A stretch of DNA of 64,000 bases from Antedon mediterranea (taxonomy: Eukaryota > Echinodermata > Crinoidea > Comatulida > Antedonidae): positions 24,366,432 to 24,430,431 of the forward strand of contig NC_092679.1 in the NCBI RefSeq assembly GCF_964355755.1, written 5' to 3'. The position numbers and the translations under genes were made by a program. The first letter of the stretch is position 1; the number at the start of each line of letters is the position of its first letter. Positions 22,301 through 35,084 of the stretch are shown here, piece after piece. The notes under the pieces were generated by a model. The model was not told the DNA's origin. It searched no databases and worked only from the letters and a program-made list of their open reading frames with translations.

Positions 22301-25300
22301 CAATAACGAAAGAGACAAAAATCCTATATTTTTCATTCGTGTGGCCATACGATGACGTCACAAAGTCCGGTTAGCCATATTGATTCATGATCCGATATCT
22401 ACAACTCATCAACTTCCAGAATTTGTAATTAAAAAAAATTTCACCTCGTTGTTTAGAATCTTTGACTGTTTAAAAAAAGGCATAATTTTGACGAATTTTG
22501 ACAAATTTTTTAACTTTTTCATAAAAAACGCACGTAAATTATTCAATTCAACGTGCCCGTATGACGTAATTTTCAATCGAAATTGTTTAAAAGTTGGTAA
22601 AATTACTAGAAAAGGCTGAAAAAACATAAATCACACAAAAAAATTGTTTTCAACGCTACGTTCGCACCATGCGCGTAAAAAAAGGCGCGCGCGTGGGAAT
22701 TTTTTACAGGCTTAAAATTACATGAAACGCGTAGAAAGTTGATTAGAAATTGATTTTTCGCATTTTGAAATTTTAAACGCGCGTGCGCGCGTCACTTCGT
22801 GTGAAACATGCCATTTTTTCCCCATAGTCAGTTAGCGCAAGATATAACTTAAACTTTTTTCAAGTTTCATATTAAATTGTTATATGGTTTTCGATCTATG
22901 TTAAATACGCGAAATTCGGAAAAACGCGCGTAAGTCATGTTGCGCAACTCTGACGTCATTCAAAAATAGGAGGTGCACAATTTCACGTAAATGCCCACAT
23001 GTTGACAAAGTTATGAAATGTTATGTTTACACGTTTTTGAGTTACGCGAGACACAAAAATGACAGAAAGAAAGAAGAATACAGAAAAAAAAAAAAAAGAT
23101 GATGAAACAGGACAGTTACAAGGAGTTATCCGCTCAATGCGGATAACTAATAATTATTAAACACACAACATAACTTGAAACAACTTGAAATATAAACGTA
23201 TAAAAGTACATTTTTAGCGATAATAAAAGCAAAACGGTACTTTTTACAACATAATTAAATTGATGAAAATTGATTTCGATTTGCTCTACGCTATGGGCTT
23301 TCCACAGTTCTCAAGTTATTCGAAATGTTCATATACTTTTTTTTACCCCAATACACGCCCTTAATAAACAGCTTACATAAAATAATATCTCGATGTTGAA
23401 CTTACCTAACCCATCAATCTCCAAGTCCGTGTCCCATCCACTGTCGCTATCATCATCCTTAAGAGGTGTCTCTTTGATCAAACTGTTCATATTCCGATCT
23501 AGATGGACACTGGAAAGTGGTAGACTGGACAGTCTACGGTTGCTCGTTTCGGTCGACTCGTCCTCATATTCCGGCTTATCACTGTTTACCTGCAACTCAC
23601 CATTATGTAGCTAATAGATGAAATGATAAAAACTGGCGATAATAACCAAGGCGCAACACAAACCACAAAGTCAACATAATAAACCCATAGATTGTTCCAA
23701 AGTCCTGTTAAATGAACCAATCTCATTCACACAAGTTTATGTCCGCCTCAGTCTCTGGTCATAAATAAACTATTTTGATAAAAACACTTTATTTAATTGA
23801 CTGTTTACTTTATTTTTAGCGGATACCGGTGACGTAAGCACAATAAACATGAACTATGCAGCACCAGTTTTGTTCCTTCGTTCATTTGAGAAATTCCGCT
23901 AAACCACGGAATTCGTGTTTTTCATCCGCCTCTGACTATCAGTGTACACAAATGTGTTTCTATCAATTGTCATATGCATTTTATTTATAATTTTTTTTCT
24001 TTACAAAAATACATAAAGACATCTGCGTACTATTATAAAATATGGTAATATAAACATGACGGGTGTACTGTATGACAAAAACTAAAAGTTCGGAAGATGT
24101 CGTAAGAAGTTTGATAAAATTATAAAAAAGCATTGAAAATATAAAACATAAAAATTGATTTTTTAAAAATGTTCCTATAATAACACAATTATATTGAGAA
24201 CAACAATTTAAACTAGGGAAAGATCTGACTTTATATATTGAACATTTTGTTTGAAATAAACTGTTGAACAAATTCGTAGGCCTACTATTTGTAAGCCTAG
24301 TAGCAGTGGCTGGCCTACTATTTGTAAGCCTAGTGGGGCAGTGGCTGGCCTACTATTTGTAAGCCTAGTAGCAGTGGCTGCAAATGAAACGATTGTGCAA
24401 ATGCATTCATTCCTCCTCAAATTGATCGATCTCCGTCCTGCAAAATGTCGTTATTGTATGTTCTCTCAAAATAATGAATCCATCTAGAAGCTATTGACAA
24501 GTTGATATTATGTTCCTATTCTTCTTAATCCTAACAATCGAAAAATAATGAAAGAACCCGGCACGTTGTTATTGTATAATGTATATTTCCTTTTCTTTCG
24601 TTCAGTCTTAACTCATTAATATTCATGCATATCTTGTGTGACGACGACGCTTCCCTTATACTGATCATGTTCATTTATATTTTATTGGCAATACAATGTG
24701 TTTGGTAATTTGTAAGTGCCCACGAAAGAGAAATTCATAATTAATAATTTTTTTCTTCTGCATGCTGTCATACAATTATTCATTGTATAATACCACCAAA
24801 ATTACATGTTTCGAGAAATCTATTCTCACCATCAGAACTGTAATGAAAGCCTAGAGTACTATACCTACTACACAGTTGTATTTAAATGAGGCAATTGTTG
24901 CTGTAGCCTACAAAAACTAACATAAACTATTCCATGATACACTTGTAACATGTGACGCTTTTTAACTAAATTTAATTTGTTATTATTATTAAAGAATAAT
25001 ATCCTTATAAAAATATGTTTATTCGTTTTAATAAATACTTTTAGGCCTCCAGACATTTTTAGAAATTGAATTTTACGCGGCCTCGAAAAAGTAATTTATT
25101 ATAATAATTCGCTCGCTTTTATTTTTGCATTCTGTATACAAAACTATAATGTTGCTGGCAAGCATAACATCTTAACCTTACAAATAATGTTGCTGGCTGG
25201 CATAACAACTTACCCTTACAAATAATCCTTATGATACAGTTGGAACATATGATGTACATGTATGCTGTATCATAGAGCTAAAGGATAACATCCCAAAAAG

Positions 25301-25634
25301 ACTATTAATTAAAACAGCATTGACAATCGGACTTTTTTAATCGAAAGCGATTACACATTTTTATATTTATAATGTTCAAATTATTAATAGATTGGTTGTT
25401 CTGAGAGTAACATATTTTGCTTTTGTAGAAAAAAAAACAACTCAAAATTGCAGTTGCGTCAATAAATACTTCATTATTGTTTCTTTAAAGTAACGTTTTG
25501 CTCATAATAACAAAAAATAATTCATCAATATATTATTTAATAGTTTTAATAATTTAGTATAATACATGTTATTTTATTCCTACCTTTTGTATTATTTTTC
25601 TCCGTTGCTGTTTCGGTAATTTTCGTGACTCCAT
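13389..25634 (-). CDS. LRRC74A: LRRC74-like leucine-rich repeat protein with two EF-hands
   Basis: Thirteen exons (minus): 25634-25584, 23610-23406, 20570-20392, 20092-19985, 19195-19102, 18815-18766, 18092-18008, 17781-17696, 17540-17346, 16471-16376, 16045-15797, 15299-15214, 13887-13389. All junctions keep frame; 1983 nt = 660 residues. An acidic N-terminus (DSDSGWDTDLEIDG) leads to the family hallmark YQQACTDLGVIPVSHFMRHM and HHGLGPTGAKAIAIPLV. About nine ribonuclease-inhibitor-type LRRs follow (LTLDLEDNWI, LEVLDLSWNHIRRKGA, LIELDLSNNRITNEGA). Near the C-terminus are an EF-hand-like DKDKSMSVSKEE and a canonical DKDGDGEIDFSE, then a basic Ser/Pro tail. The molecular function of LRRC74 proteins is not known to me; the EF-hands suggest a Ca2+-responsive scaffold (inference). 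The body is secure; first exon 25634-25584 is the weakest part because an alternative ATG exon lies at 27973-27911. Confidence 0.87.
14211..14455. repeat. Four-copy ~60-bp tandem repeat in the last LRRC74-like intron
   Basis: Four copies share gtgactagatctatgtaatt followed by tagtgagacatctct. Copies start at 14221, 14283, 14341 and 14402, so periods are 62, 58 and 61 bp. Length differences come from the number of tatg units at the junctions. It lies in the intron between exons 13887-13389 and 15299-15214. Confidence 0.95.
15377..15478 (+). mobile_element. SINE 3' fragment
   Basis: tttgatccaaaaaaatgact, ggggtaataatgttcagcgc and a tataaatccaggatatt end with an ATT-rich tail match the 3' parts of the repeats at 49886-50165 and 46806-47063. 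It is a 5'-truncated copy in the LRRC74-like intron between exons 16045-15797 and 15299-15214. Confidence 0.75.
20645..20830 (-). mobile_element. LINE 3' end with ATTG-type tail
   Basis: Read on the minus strand, a ~150-bp AT-rich segment ends in aaataaatgttgatttgatt followed by (gatt)n and (gagt)n repeats (plus strand 20645-20680: cactcactcaatcaatcaat). This is the usual tail of CR1/L2-like LINEs. It lies in the intron just upstream of the LRRC74-like exon 20570-20392. A shorter similar tail occurs near 18823-18850. Confidence 0.5.
21571..23150. mobile_element. Non-autonomous DNA element with hairpin ends
   Basis: The left end holds a perfect 9-bp hairpin (aactcgtca-ctt... tgacgagtt, 21571-21591) abutting ttagttatccgc (21590-21601). 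The right end holds a hairpin agttatccgc/gcggataact (23124-23149) and the inverted copy gcggataactaa (23139-23150). So 12-bp terminal inverted repeats bound about 1.56 kb. The interior contains two diverged ~370-bp copies (about 21790-22090 and 22160-22440), each with a gatgac(g/t)tcacaa motif, and a CpG-rich zone (22660-22990). No transposase was seen. It lies in the LRRC74-like intron between exons 23610-23406 and 20570-20392. Confidence 0.65.
24279..24379. repeat. Three-copy ~34-bp tandem repeat
   Basis: ggcctactatttgtaagcct plus agtagcagtggct is repeated three times, starting at 24279, 24312 and 24347. The middle copy has a 2-bp difference (gtggggcagtgg). It is intronic in the LRRC74-like gene. 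Confidence 0.93.
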
Positions 25635-26511
25635 TTTCAATGCAATAATAATTTGGTTTCAAATAATTTATTGTTATATTTCATAACTCCATCTACTCGC
25701 TTGATTGTGATCTATACTTTCTGTGTATCGTCGCTAAGAGACCGTACATTATATTCCATTGATCTAATTTAGTCTTTATATGAGAATAATATGAGCATTG
25801 TTGTTCAGTAATTTCATACCTGAATTAAGTTGACTTTTACACGAGCTGTTATGACGCTTGAATTATTGAAACTATTGATCAATATATTATTGATAACTTG
25901 ATATAAGAAGTACAGCTTTAGATACAAAGGGTATTGTTACACAATGATTATCATATATATAAACATTATTCCACCCGATTCTCATACCGTATGACGTTAT
26001 ATCATGTCTAGCAACAATAAAACAACCAGTGTTTTCTTGTCACAACTGATACAACCTTTCTCTCAAATGGATTACTATAAATGCTTCCTGAGGTTACATT
26101 GCCTCTTTATTCAGTGACACGTGCTATAACTATGATATGGCATGTTACCGTTCCTTGTTATGAAACAGCCCCGCAGTTTCTTGTTATTAGACATAAAACC
26201 GTCCTACTGCATAACCAGTATACTTATTTATGTCATCATTATTAGCAATCTGATGGGTTTGTAACAGTTGCTGTTCATATTCATTAATGTAGGCCTACTT
26301 TTTAGGTAATAATTGTAGGTGTAGGTGGTATGTTGATAGTGATAAATGTAGTTGTGGTAAAGGGTGTTGATAACGGTTTTAGTTATGGTAACAACACTGA
26401 TGATTCTGCTTGTGGAGCGGTTCTCATTGTGATTGGGATGTGGTGCTTGGTGATTAAGGACGTTGATGGTTGTGGCATGGAGGTATACTGTACCTCCATG
26501 CTTGTGGTAAC

Positions 26512-26850
26512 GGTTGGATATGTTGGTTGTATTGATGAACGGTGTGGTGACAGTAAAGAGTTGTGGTGATGGTTCTATTTGCGGCTACGGTGACGGTTGT
26601 GCTGCTGATGGTAATGGTTGGATATGTTGGTTGTCTTGGTTGTATTGATGAACGGTGTGGTGACAGTAAAGAGTTGTGGTGATGGTTCTATTGCGGCTAC
26701 GGTGACGGTTGTGCTGCTGATGGTAACGGTTGGATATGTTGGTTGTCTTGGTTGTATTGATGAACGGTGTGTGGTGACAGTAAAGAGTTGTGGTGATGGT
26801 TCTATTGCGGCTACAGTGACGGTTGTGCTGCTGATGGTAACGAAGTTGAT
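26512..26850. repeat. GT-rich tandem repeat, three ~104-112-bp units
   Basis: Units start with ggttggatatgttggttgt at 26512, 26616 and 26728 and contain gaacggtgtggtgacagtaa and gctgctgatggtaa. The second and third have an extra cttggttgt. A looser GT-rich lead-in runs from ~26310. Open frames here are repeat-driven and I do not call a gene. The stretch 25640-27900 otherwise shows no gene I can support. Confidence 0.9.
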
Positions 26851-27910
26851 GGTGTGATTTTGTAACGAAGGAAGTTATTGTTAGTAGAGTGATTGAGATT
26901 TAGTTTCTACAGTTGGAGACAATAGACTTAAGAATAGCTCACTTTTAATCAGGGCCAGTCAAAGATAGGCCACCTGCTGGTTTATTTTTGAAATCAGAAA
27001 GTTATGTTAAGGCTGCCAGCATTGACGTTGAGCCGAACAATAGAATGTCGAAATATTCTGGGCAACCATTTTAACACTTACCCCTGTAACGCGATTGTAT
27101 CTTAACATAGTTAACTCCAGGAGTCGTCAATGGATATTGATCAGGACACAATATACAATGGATATGATTAACTATTAATGAGTCCGTTATAGACAATGGT
27201 GGAGCCTAATACATGTGATCCGGTACTGGTTAGTATGCCTGGATATATTTGGAATTAGTTTTATTGTAATATATTTATCTGGTTCTTCTCAAAACGTGAA
27301 CATATTATTAAAATACAGAATAGAGAATAAAGAAACATTTCAACTTTAATTTAGAAAATATAAAATTTACCACGTATACTCTGGCAGAGGCATATTCAAA
27401 TCATACTTATAATTTTTTTTTGCTACCGTCAAGAAATTTAAGATGTGCTTTAAGTGTAAAACTGATGCTATGATATTTATCAAACCAGATCATACAATGT
27501 CATCTAGGCTAGTCCTAGGCCTAGAATTGCTGGTAATGCGCCGAAATATTTTTACTTAATTAAACATTATTTTAACTTACGTATTGATCATTCACATAAA
27601 ACAAGTTTACATTTTTTGTTTTGCTAAACACCCCAGAACCTTTTTTTGATAAAGTGGATACTGATTCTTTATCGATAAATTTAATTTAGGAAAATAACAA
27701 GTTTTGGCGAAATAGATTGTGCCAGAACCTTTCTGTGACCTAAACGCCGTTTGTCTGTGAAATTCTTGTTTTAAACATTTATTAACAAGTTACATACCCT
27801 AGGAATACATATTTGTATTGCGGGTGTAGTAATGACCCACGGTAATGTATACCCTATGCCTATCATTTGTTCATGTTATGACCCCCACAGAAAAACAAAC
27901 AAAACATTAC

Positions 27911-27973
27911 CATTTCACTTGTATCTGCTGATTGATCTGTGCAGACTATTTCTTCTTCCTCTCCCACCGACAT
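27911..27973 (-). other. Candidate alternative first coding exon of the LRRC74-like gene
   Basis: An ATG at 27973 opens 21 codons (MSVGEEEEIVCTDQSADTSE, then Met) ending exactly at a GTAATG donor (27910) in phase 0. That is the same phase as the exon at 25634-25584, and it would join correctly to 23610-23406. The acidic composition fits the acidic N-terminus of the gene. It could also be chance or belong to another transcript. Confidence 0.35.
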
Positions 27974-29153
27974 TATAGTAATTCCAAAACACGACAATCA
28001 AAATTAAGTTTGACCTGCTTGCCCCCCAATACTAGCCTAGGCCTACTGCTTGTTTAGGCCCCTATACTCCCTCTGGTCCTGGGATTTGACGGGTAGGCTA
28101 GTTAGCCTAGGCCTATCCTAATAAGTTTGACTTATTGGCCAGACTTATAAATCAGGAAAAATAAATTTACAATTACATTAATAGTTCTGCTCTTCAGTGT
28201 TATTTGAAATCAATGCTCAGTCAATGAGAACACAATAAAGTGTAAATATTTAAGGGAGGCTTAAGAATCGTTAGTGTACAAAACAAATTCAGAGTGGATA
28301 CTACTAAGTATACAATTGTCCCAGCAACCAGTAGCGTAACACAATAGAAAAAGGATTTAGTTGTAGCGAATATTGCGCGGTTACGCTCTTTCGCGTTTCG
28401 AACAATGCCGCGTCACACAATACAAGTTGATAAAAGCACATTGTGACGTAAACATATGATTGTACATTTAATATATTGATTTTGATTGTTAGTATAGAAG
28501 TCAATCGCTGTGATCTGAAACTGTAGCTGACTAAGCACGGTAATAGGCCTAGGCCTACATGAGTCATACAAGTTACATTGTGCATTGGTAAAAATCAGTT
28601 AATAACATTCTTCTCCTTCCAAATACCATACCACTGAATTTCCCGCAATCACATCCAGTAGGTATAGGCTAGGCCTAGCCTAGATCAAAATGTGAATCTT
28701 ATAGTTAATGGTGGTAGGCCTAGGCATAATTGTTTGCGCGAAATAACGTCAAAATAACAACAATCGACTGGCACTGATTTATTATTTAACGTATTTAATA
28801 CTGGTTGTATTGTATTGTAATTCAAATACTAGGCCTATCGTATACATAGTGAAAATATCTATTATGTGAAACTATACAACCATGATGAAAAACTTAATAT
28901 TCATAATATTTACCTTTATTTTCAAATACAAATTGCAACGAATTTTACGGTATTTATTTTAGGAATGCTAATAATTTTAATCAATCTTGTAATTCTTTTA
29001 ATTTAATTTTTCATTAAAAAGTTGCTATTTTAGATGGATATGAGAATATCATATTCCCCATTTTTTCTTTCAACATCTATATTTTTGTAGTTGTGAGTAA
29101 AGCTTAGATAAATAGGAATCATCAAACTACCTTTGATTGCCAGAGTGATTATA

Positions 29154-29438
29154 ATGGCAGGTCAAAACGAATGTTCAGTATGTTATACTGATCTAAACTC
29201 TGGTGAAACGTGGAAGTGTAGTCAGTGTATACTGACTGTCCACTTATCGTGCATACTCCGTTGGTATCGCACTTCGTACAATAATCGAACATGTCCGCAA
29301 TGTAGATTTCCTGATTTCCTATGTCTGAACCGTCTGGTATTAATGAGATGTTATTCGCCGAATCTGATAGAAGTTGGATTCGTGCGTTTGAATTCTATAC
29401 CTAGGCGGATTCATTATCTTATGTATTCATTATCCTAG
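29154..29438 (+). CDS. Small intronless RING-like zinc-finger protein
   Basis: This is a 94-residue ORF from ATG 29154 (A at -3, G at +4); an in-frame upstream ATG at 29133 is also possible. Cysteines and histidine are arranged as C-SV-C, WKC-SQ-C, TVH-LS-C, then T-C-PQ-C, a C4HC3 pattern. This is closest to NFX1-type or PHD/RING-variant fingers, with WYRTSYNNRTCPQC as the second half. Such fingers usually act as E3 ubiquitin ligases or protein-binding modules. The remaining ~40 residues are unrecognised and rich in aromatic residues and Leu. There is no intron and no clear poly(A) signal nearby, and a LINE end follows within 300 bp, so it may be a retrocopy or transposon-carried gene. Whether it is expressed cannot be seen. 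Confidence 0.55.
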   Translation: MAGQNECSVCYTDLNSGETWKCSQCILTVHLSCILRWYRTSYNNRTCPQCRFPDFLCLNRLVLMRCYSPNLIEVGFVRLNSIPRRIHYLMYSLS

Positions 29439-29699
29439 GATTATTCCAACTAGAGTAAGTTTCCATGACTCTAGAAAGTCACTTGGAGTGACTTTTTGAC
29501 TTTAATCGATGTTGTGTAAATAACAGGTCACGTAATTGTCTATTGTACTACAACTACTGTCTATCCGATTGAAGTTAGAAGAACTTTTGAAGAACCAATA
29601 ATAATATTATTTATTCCAAACCGCTATCATAATGGTACACTAGGTATCGTAATCAACGATTTTCTTTTACAGCATACTAATACGTGCTGTCATTAATAT

Positions 29700-30068
29700 C
29701 AGTATTACTAAAGAAACATTTTACTATAAAACATTTCTCATCTCCCGTGCTCGAACCGAAAGATATGCCAAAAGTGCTATACCCTTTCTCGCCAAACTCC
29801 TTAATGACAAGTTAAATGATTAAATGATTCTTGTTTTATTGGTCGCCATATGCAATTTCTCCTCGCGTGCTTGTGTGCTACTTTTTTTCAATTTCCAATT
29901 TCGTATATTTTTTATCGATTCTTGAATTTTGTACCGTTATATTTTTATATTTGTAATTTTTTAGATTTTTTTGTCCTTTTGATGTGTACATTATCATGTT
30001 AATATTGTTTTAATTCAGCCTTGTGCTGCGATTACGATATATTGAATAAATAAATAAATAAATATATA
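29700..30068 (+). mobile_element. 5'-truncated non-LTR retrotransposon 3' end
   Basis: The frame around 29740-29820 reads ARTERYAKSAIPFLAKLLND and soon stops, a typical extreme C-terminus of a LINE ORF2. A ~220-bp 3' UTR ends in (aata)n at 30043-30068. The 5' limit is unclear. It is between the RING-like ORF and the calmodulin-like gene. Confidence 0.65.
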
Positions 30069-30577
30069 TATTAGAATAGAAAACTATCACAAGAAAGCAA
30101 ATCAGACACTAACCAATGATTATCATACAGTAGAAAACATTTAATATACATTGCTGCATTTGTAAACTGTAAAAATCTGGGTAATAATACAGAATTATCG
30201 ATTCTAATTGAATTGTTGCTTTATTAATCTAGCTGATATAAAAAAGCAATCGAGTAAAGACTAAAACTGTTTGAATCGATTAAATCAAAACAAAATTTAT
30301 ACAGATTTTTTAACATTATACGATTGAAAATAATCAGTAATTCAGTAAAGAAAGAATTTGAATAACTGTCATAATTGAGGTCAATCGGCAAAGATTTAAA
30401 TTTGTTATTATCATTTACCGTTCAATCTTTAAGAGTGAGAATGAATTTACTCCTAAACCTCCTCATTCATAATTTCACCGTATAAATCATCATCTCCAAC
30501 ATGCAGAATGCGACATTATAAATATATTAAATATAAAGATATAGTAAAATCAACACATATTGGTTATCGTCCACAGC

Positions 30578-33500
30578 CTATTTGTACGACATCATGGAAC
30601 AAAATTCTGAAAAATTAAAAATAAAATGCTCTTAAATATTAGAAAAGAGAAACGTTAAGAGAGTTAATGGTTTACAATTTAGGCAAAAGTTCGTACTTTA
30701 AATTCACATCTGGTTATTGATAATTGACATTCCGCGATCATTCACATGACCAAAAATGGAAATAGAAACCGAAATGACATTGATGAAGGTTTCAGTTCAG
30801 TGAAAGGAAATGTACTTATGGGCAACATGACAATAAGGCACTTAACGGCCTCTTGGTCGTCGATCCAACCATAAAAGTTACGACTGGCAATGAAAGTATA
30901 ATTATTTAAGAATAACAATAATTAACACTAAGGACATGCCTACGGTAGAATGGCATACGGTACATTCTCTATGCCTACATATTTTAACGTACGTGCATGT
31001 TGCGTTTGTGCGGATGTTACGTTTATCACAATGATCGCTAATAATTCGTCGAATTAAAATCTAGTAGGCCTATGTATTGTCCTTATATAAACTTATTTAA
31101 ACGCACGGCTTGAAAGCGTGGTTGAAAAAAAACGCGTATTAAAAAAAAGTAGGCCTTGAGTATTATTTAAAAAATACATGATATTAAAAACAGACTTTAC
31201 CTTCAAAGCTAACCTGGCCATCTCCATCTACGTCAGCCTCTTTTATCATATCATTAATGTCCTCATCAGTCAACTTCTCTCCTAAGTTGGTCATTACAAA
31301 GTGGAGTTCCTTTGCCCTGTTTAAACAACAAGTAACTTGTAATTATTGACAAAATATGAATTAAATTTCCGAGCTTAATATACAAATGTAAATGTATCGT
31401 CTTCATAAACTGATAAACACTCTACGGACCCACATCAACCTCAGTGCAGCACATAAGGTATATACAATGTAATGTTATGTCGTAATCGGTAGTTCGACAA
31501 CTGTCTGCAGAATGCGCATGCCGATTCCCAGTGCTGTAAATCCATACATAATAATACGATACCGGTATTGCTTTTATCTCAATACAATATACTTTACTAT
31601 CAATTCTACATCTTTCGGATGAGACGTGCCGTTGGAGTCCTGTGTAAATACAGTGCACTTAATCACGATAGAGCGCTAAAGAACTTGTATAATAATGATG
31701 TAAAAATACAAGTACATACGTAATGAAACCGTCTCCATCTTTGTCGAATACACCAAATATTTCTTTGTTTTCCTGTGTTGGGTCTTTCTTTGTCTTCTTT
31801 GCCATCAATACAAGAAATTCTTCAAATTCAATTGATCCTGAGCCTGTAATGTAAATTATACAGTATAACAATTATATTCTTTCAATACATTAATTATGTG
31901 ATTCATCCAATATGGTACTGTACATAGTTCTGTCGAATTAAAAGAAAAGACTCGTTTAACCATGAGAGTCAGCTTTATAATTAAAATGTTAAGGTGTCAT
32001 ATCTATGCATTTTTGTGTTGCGATAATTAATTGTAGACATATTATTTTGCTAAGCTCTGGAAAAATGTTATGTTATTTATGTGACAATAAATAAAATCTT
32101 GAATATTGAAATCTCGTACGCTTGTGACCTGTCATGTCCAACAGGCACAAGTTATTTAACCACTGAACTCCATCAAAAATCAACTCTACTATACCTTTAC
32201 TAATTACAATAATACAGCGTATTTACATTAATAAAATTAAAATGTTGTCCCTTTAAATAGGGATGAATCAAACATTTGAAACACTCAGAAGTGTCTCTGT
32301 CCCTTTAATATGTGTCCCATGACTGTATGTATTACAATATTTTATTTCCCCCTCGTACCCTCGAGTGAAAGTGTCCCAAAGGATGGGTTCTATTGTATAT
32401 ATTATATTATTCTAATCATGGAAGTGTTAACCCTGATTTTAATTATATTAATTACGAGGACGGTGCAATGAATATACACATGTATGGGATGTCTGTATTT
32501 CGCATCCCGTAGTGGTACCGATAATGATATGATATCTCAGCTGTGTTGTTAATTGGAATGACAGTAGCTCTAGTTGCATATCACTGTGTAGCCTGGTGCT
32601 GACCTTGTCGGCAAACCAAGCCCTTATTTGGAGATATTAGTAGGCGATGATCCAGGTCTTCATCAGTGCATGAAACTGATGTAAGCCTTTTGTATCAATG
32701 GTGTACGCTATAGGCCTAGATGATAACAATATTATTTTCTCTACAAGATTTCGTTTTTAATATTTAGGTAGTATAGACACAAAGACTCTCTATCATCTCT
32801 AATTAATATTAAAGAAAGCTTAAATAAAATTAAGCAAATAAATAAATAAATAATGGACCTCATGGAATATTAAATTACCCATTTGTTTTTTATATAGTTA
32901 TATTATTTTAGTAGGTCTAAGCGTGTTGATAATTATTTCGATTGAATTTAAAATAACCGCTATAAAATTCTATAAATGCTATAAATAAATAAATAAGTAA
33001 TGGAGGGTTACGTCATGGAATATTAAATTACCCTGTATGATTTATAGTTATACTATTTTAGTAGGTCTATAGCTTGTTGATAATTATTGTGTTTGAATTT
33101 TAAATAACCGCTATAAAAGTGTGTAGGCCTATATATATAATTTTTAAACTGACCATCTGTGTCGACTTCTTTGACCATTTCCTCAATCTCTTCTTGTGAT
33201 GGGTTCGATCCTAAAGATCTCATAACTGTTCCAAGTTCCTTTACTGTTACAGTACCGTCGCCATCTTTATCAAAAAGCGTAAATGCTTCTTTCATCTCTG
33301 TAAAAATAAATAATATCGTCATATCAAAATCATATCATATTTATTAATAAAGTAGAGTGTTAGAATCACATACATTTATTTTACTTATTTTTTATTTATT
33401 TACCATCTTAAGGAAGATAACGCGTGCAGATTCCTCAAAAAAGCTCTATTAATTCAAATTAAAGTATGCGTTAATACCACAATAAAAAAACATGACACTA

Positions 33501-35084
33501 GCCAAGACAAAACAATATACAGTAGGCCTATGCCAAAAAAACAAAGCAAGAACTTAATGATAAAGTGATTATTTAAAATAATTAAAAGTTTCTGAATTTA
33601 AGTTTAAATAAATCTAAGAATGTAAGTTTAAGTAAATCTATTTAAATGGATCTATGAAATAAATATGTCAATATAGGATCATCAATGCAATCATCTTTAT
33701 ATATCTAGATATAAATATCTGTTTAGGCCTAATTGCATCATAAACATAGAAGATTATTCAAATTGGTTGAGGGTGAGTAGTGATGATGCGTCGCTGCCCT
33801 TTTGCTTTGTATTTAATATTTGTAAGCAGTCGAATAATAAATAAGTAAACAATAATTATCTATATACTATTCCAATAAATGGCAATTTATTTCACACATA
33901 AAGAAAGCTATCACGTTTTTTAAAATGTGCCAGATTGATAGCCGTTGGCTACTTTGACTAATAATAGCTTATAAGGAATTTTGTTATGGTTCCTAATTTT
34001 TAAACTCTATGTTCCTCCCAGTAGGATAGCTGATGCTGTGTTAAGCCTTTGATGGTGTCTTATTCTATCAACTCATTACTTGCTACTATATTCTTTATTA
34101 AAGCTGGATAAATGTCTCCGTTTAGAATTTCTAATTTTACTTTATTGCACCTGTGGGTGTTTTGATTTCTGTAAGCTGATAGTAAAATGTTTTGGAAAAT
34201 TACAAGCAAAAAACATACTAAGCTTGGAATTTAATTTGGATTTCAATGGTTGTGGTGAAATGAGGAAACAAGAATCAACAACTATATGGGGATTTAGATA
34301 GATATGTTACATGGAATATGTTTTGATAAGTCTTAATTTCAGCATCGAAATCCAGGGTAGTTTGTAAAGCAATTAAATGTAAACTTTGTCTATATACTGT
34401 GATCATCGAGGAAAAAATAAAAAAAAAAATTATTTTTTCCTCCATGCTCTGATCAAACAAATTTCAATTTCAAAACAATGTAGAGAATTTATATGAAAGT
34501 AAAAAATAAGGGTTAAAAATAGAGAAACATGAAACGAAGTGATGGGGTTATGGTTGATGGAAGGGCGCATAACATTAAAATGATATATGATATGATCAGC
34601 CCACAACTGAATCATAAATCATGATTGATTAGCAACTTTGAGGCGAATCTACTGAGAGAGAATTTAGCGGCCCGTACAACTCGCATTTAAAAGATATTCA
34701 AAACGTGTACAACTACCTGTATTAAAATCCAAAATACTATTATCTACCAACAATGTGTTTAGATTAGTTGGAATGAATGAATGTGAACTCACCAGCGATT
34801 TGTTCATCAGTAAAAGCTTCAGCCTGAAATAGAATAAAAAGAAATTTATTTATGAATAATAGCATTAATAATATGTAATTTAACATAATCATCGGAACAT
34901 TATAAAATGTATACACTAATCCCACCTACAAATGTAAATATTGTTTATCTATGTTTATGCGATGAATCGCTTGTTTACAATATAATCGTGTACACACTCG
35001 TAAAATATTTTTTTCAAGAACATCGAACATTAGCATAGCCTAACAATTCAAAAAGAGTAATTAAATAATAAGGATAATTACCAT
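30578..35084 (-). CDS. Calmodulin-like four-EF-hand protein
   Basis: Coding exons (minus): ATG 35084-35082 (or the alternative ATG 35825-35823), 34823-34793, 33297-33154, 31843-31720, 31316-31201, 30606-30578; 447 nt = 148 residues with stop at 30580-30578. It starts [20 protein letters not shown]. All four loops are canonical 12-mers: [48 protein letters not shown]. It ends [10 protein letters not shown]. The intron directly after the ATG is typical of calmodulin genes. It is clearly diverged from conserved calmodulin: the central linker is one residue shorter ([16 protein letters not shown]), and the EF1-EF2 spacer reads [13 protein letters not shown] therefore call it a calmodulin-like paralogue and not the ubiquitous calmodulin. 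All Ca2+ ligands are present. It is head to head with the troponin-C-like gene. Confidence 0.92.

Noticed and set aside
26330-26857. Two GT-rich plus-strand ORFs
   Set aside because: Tandem-repeat composition (V/G/D-rich), no recognisable domain.
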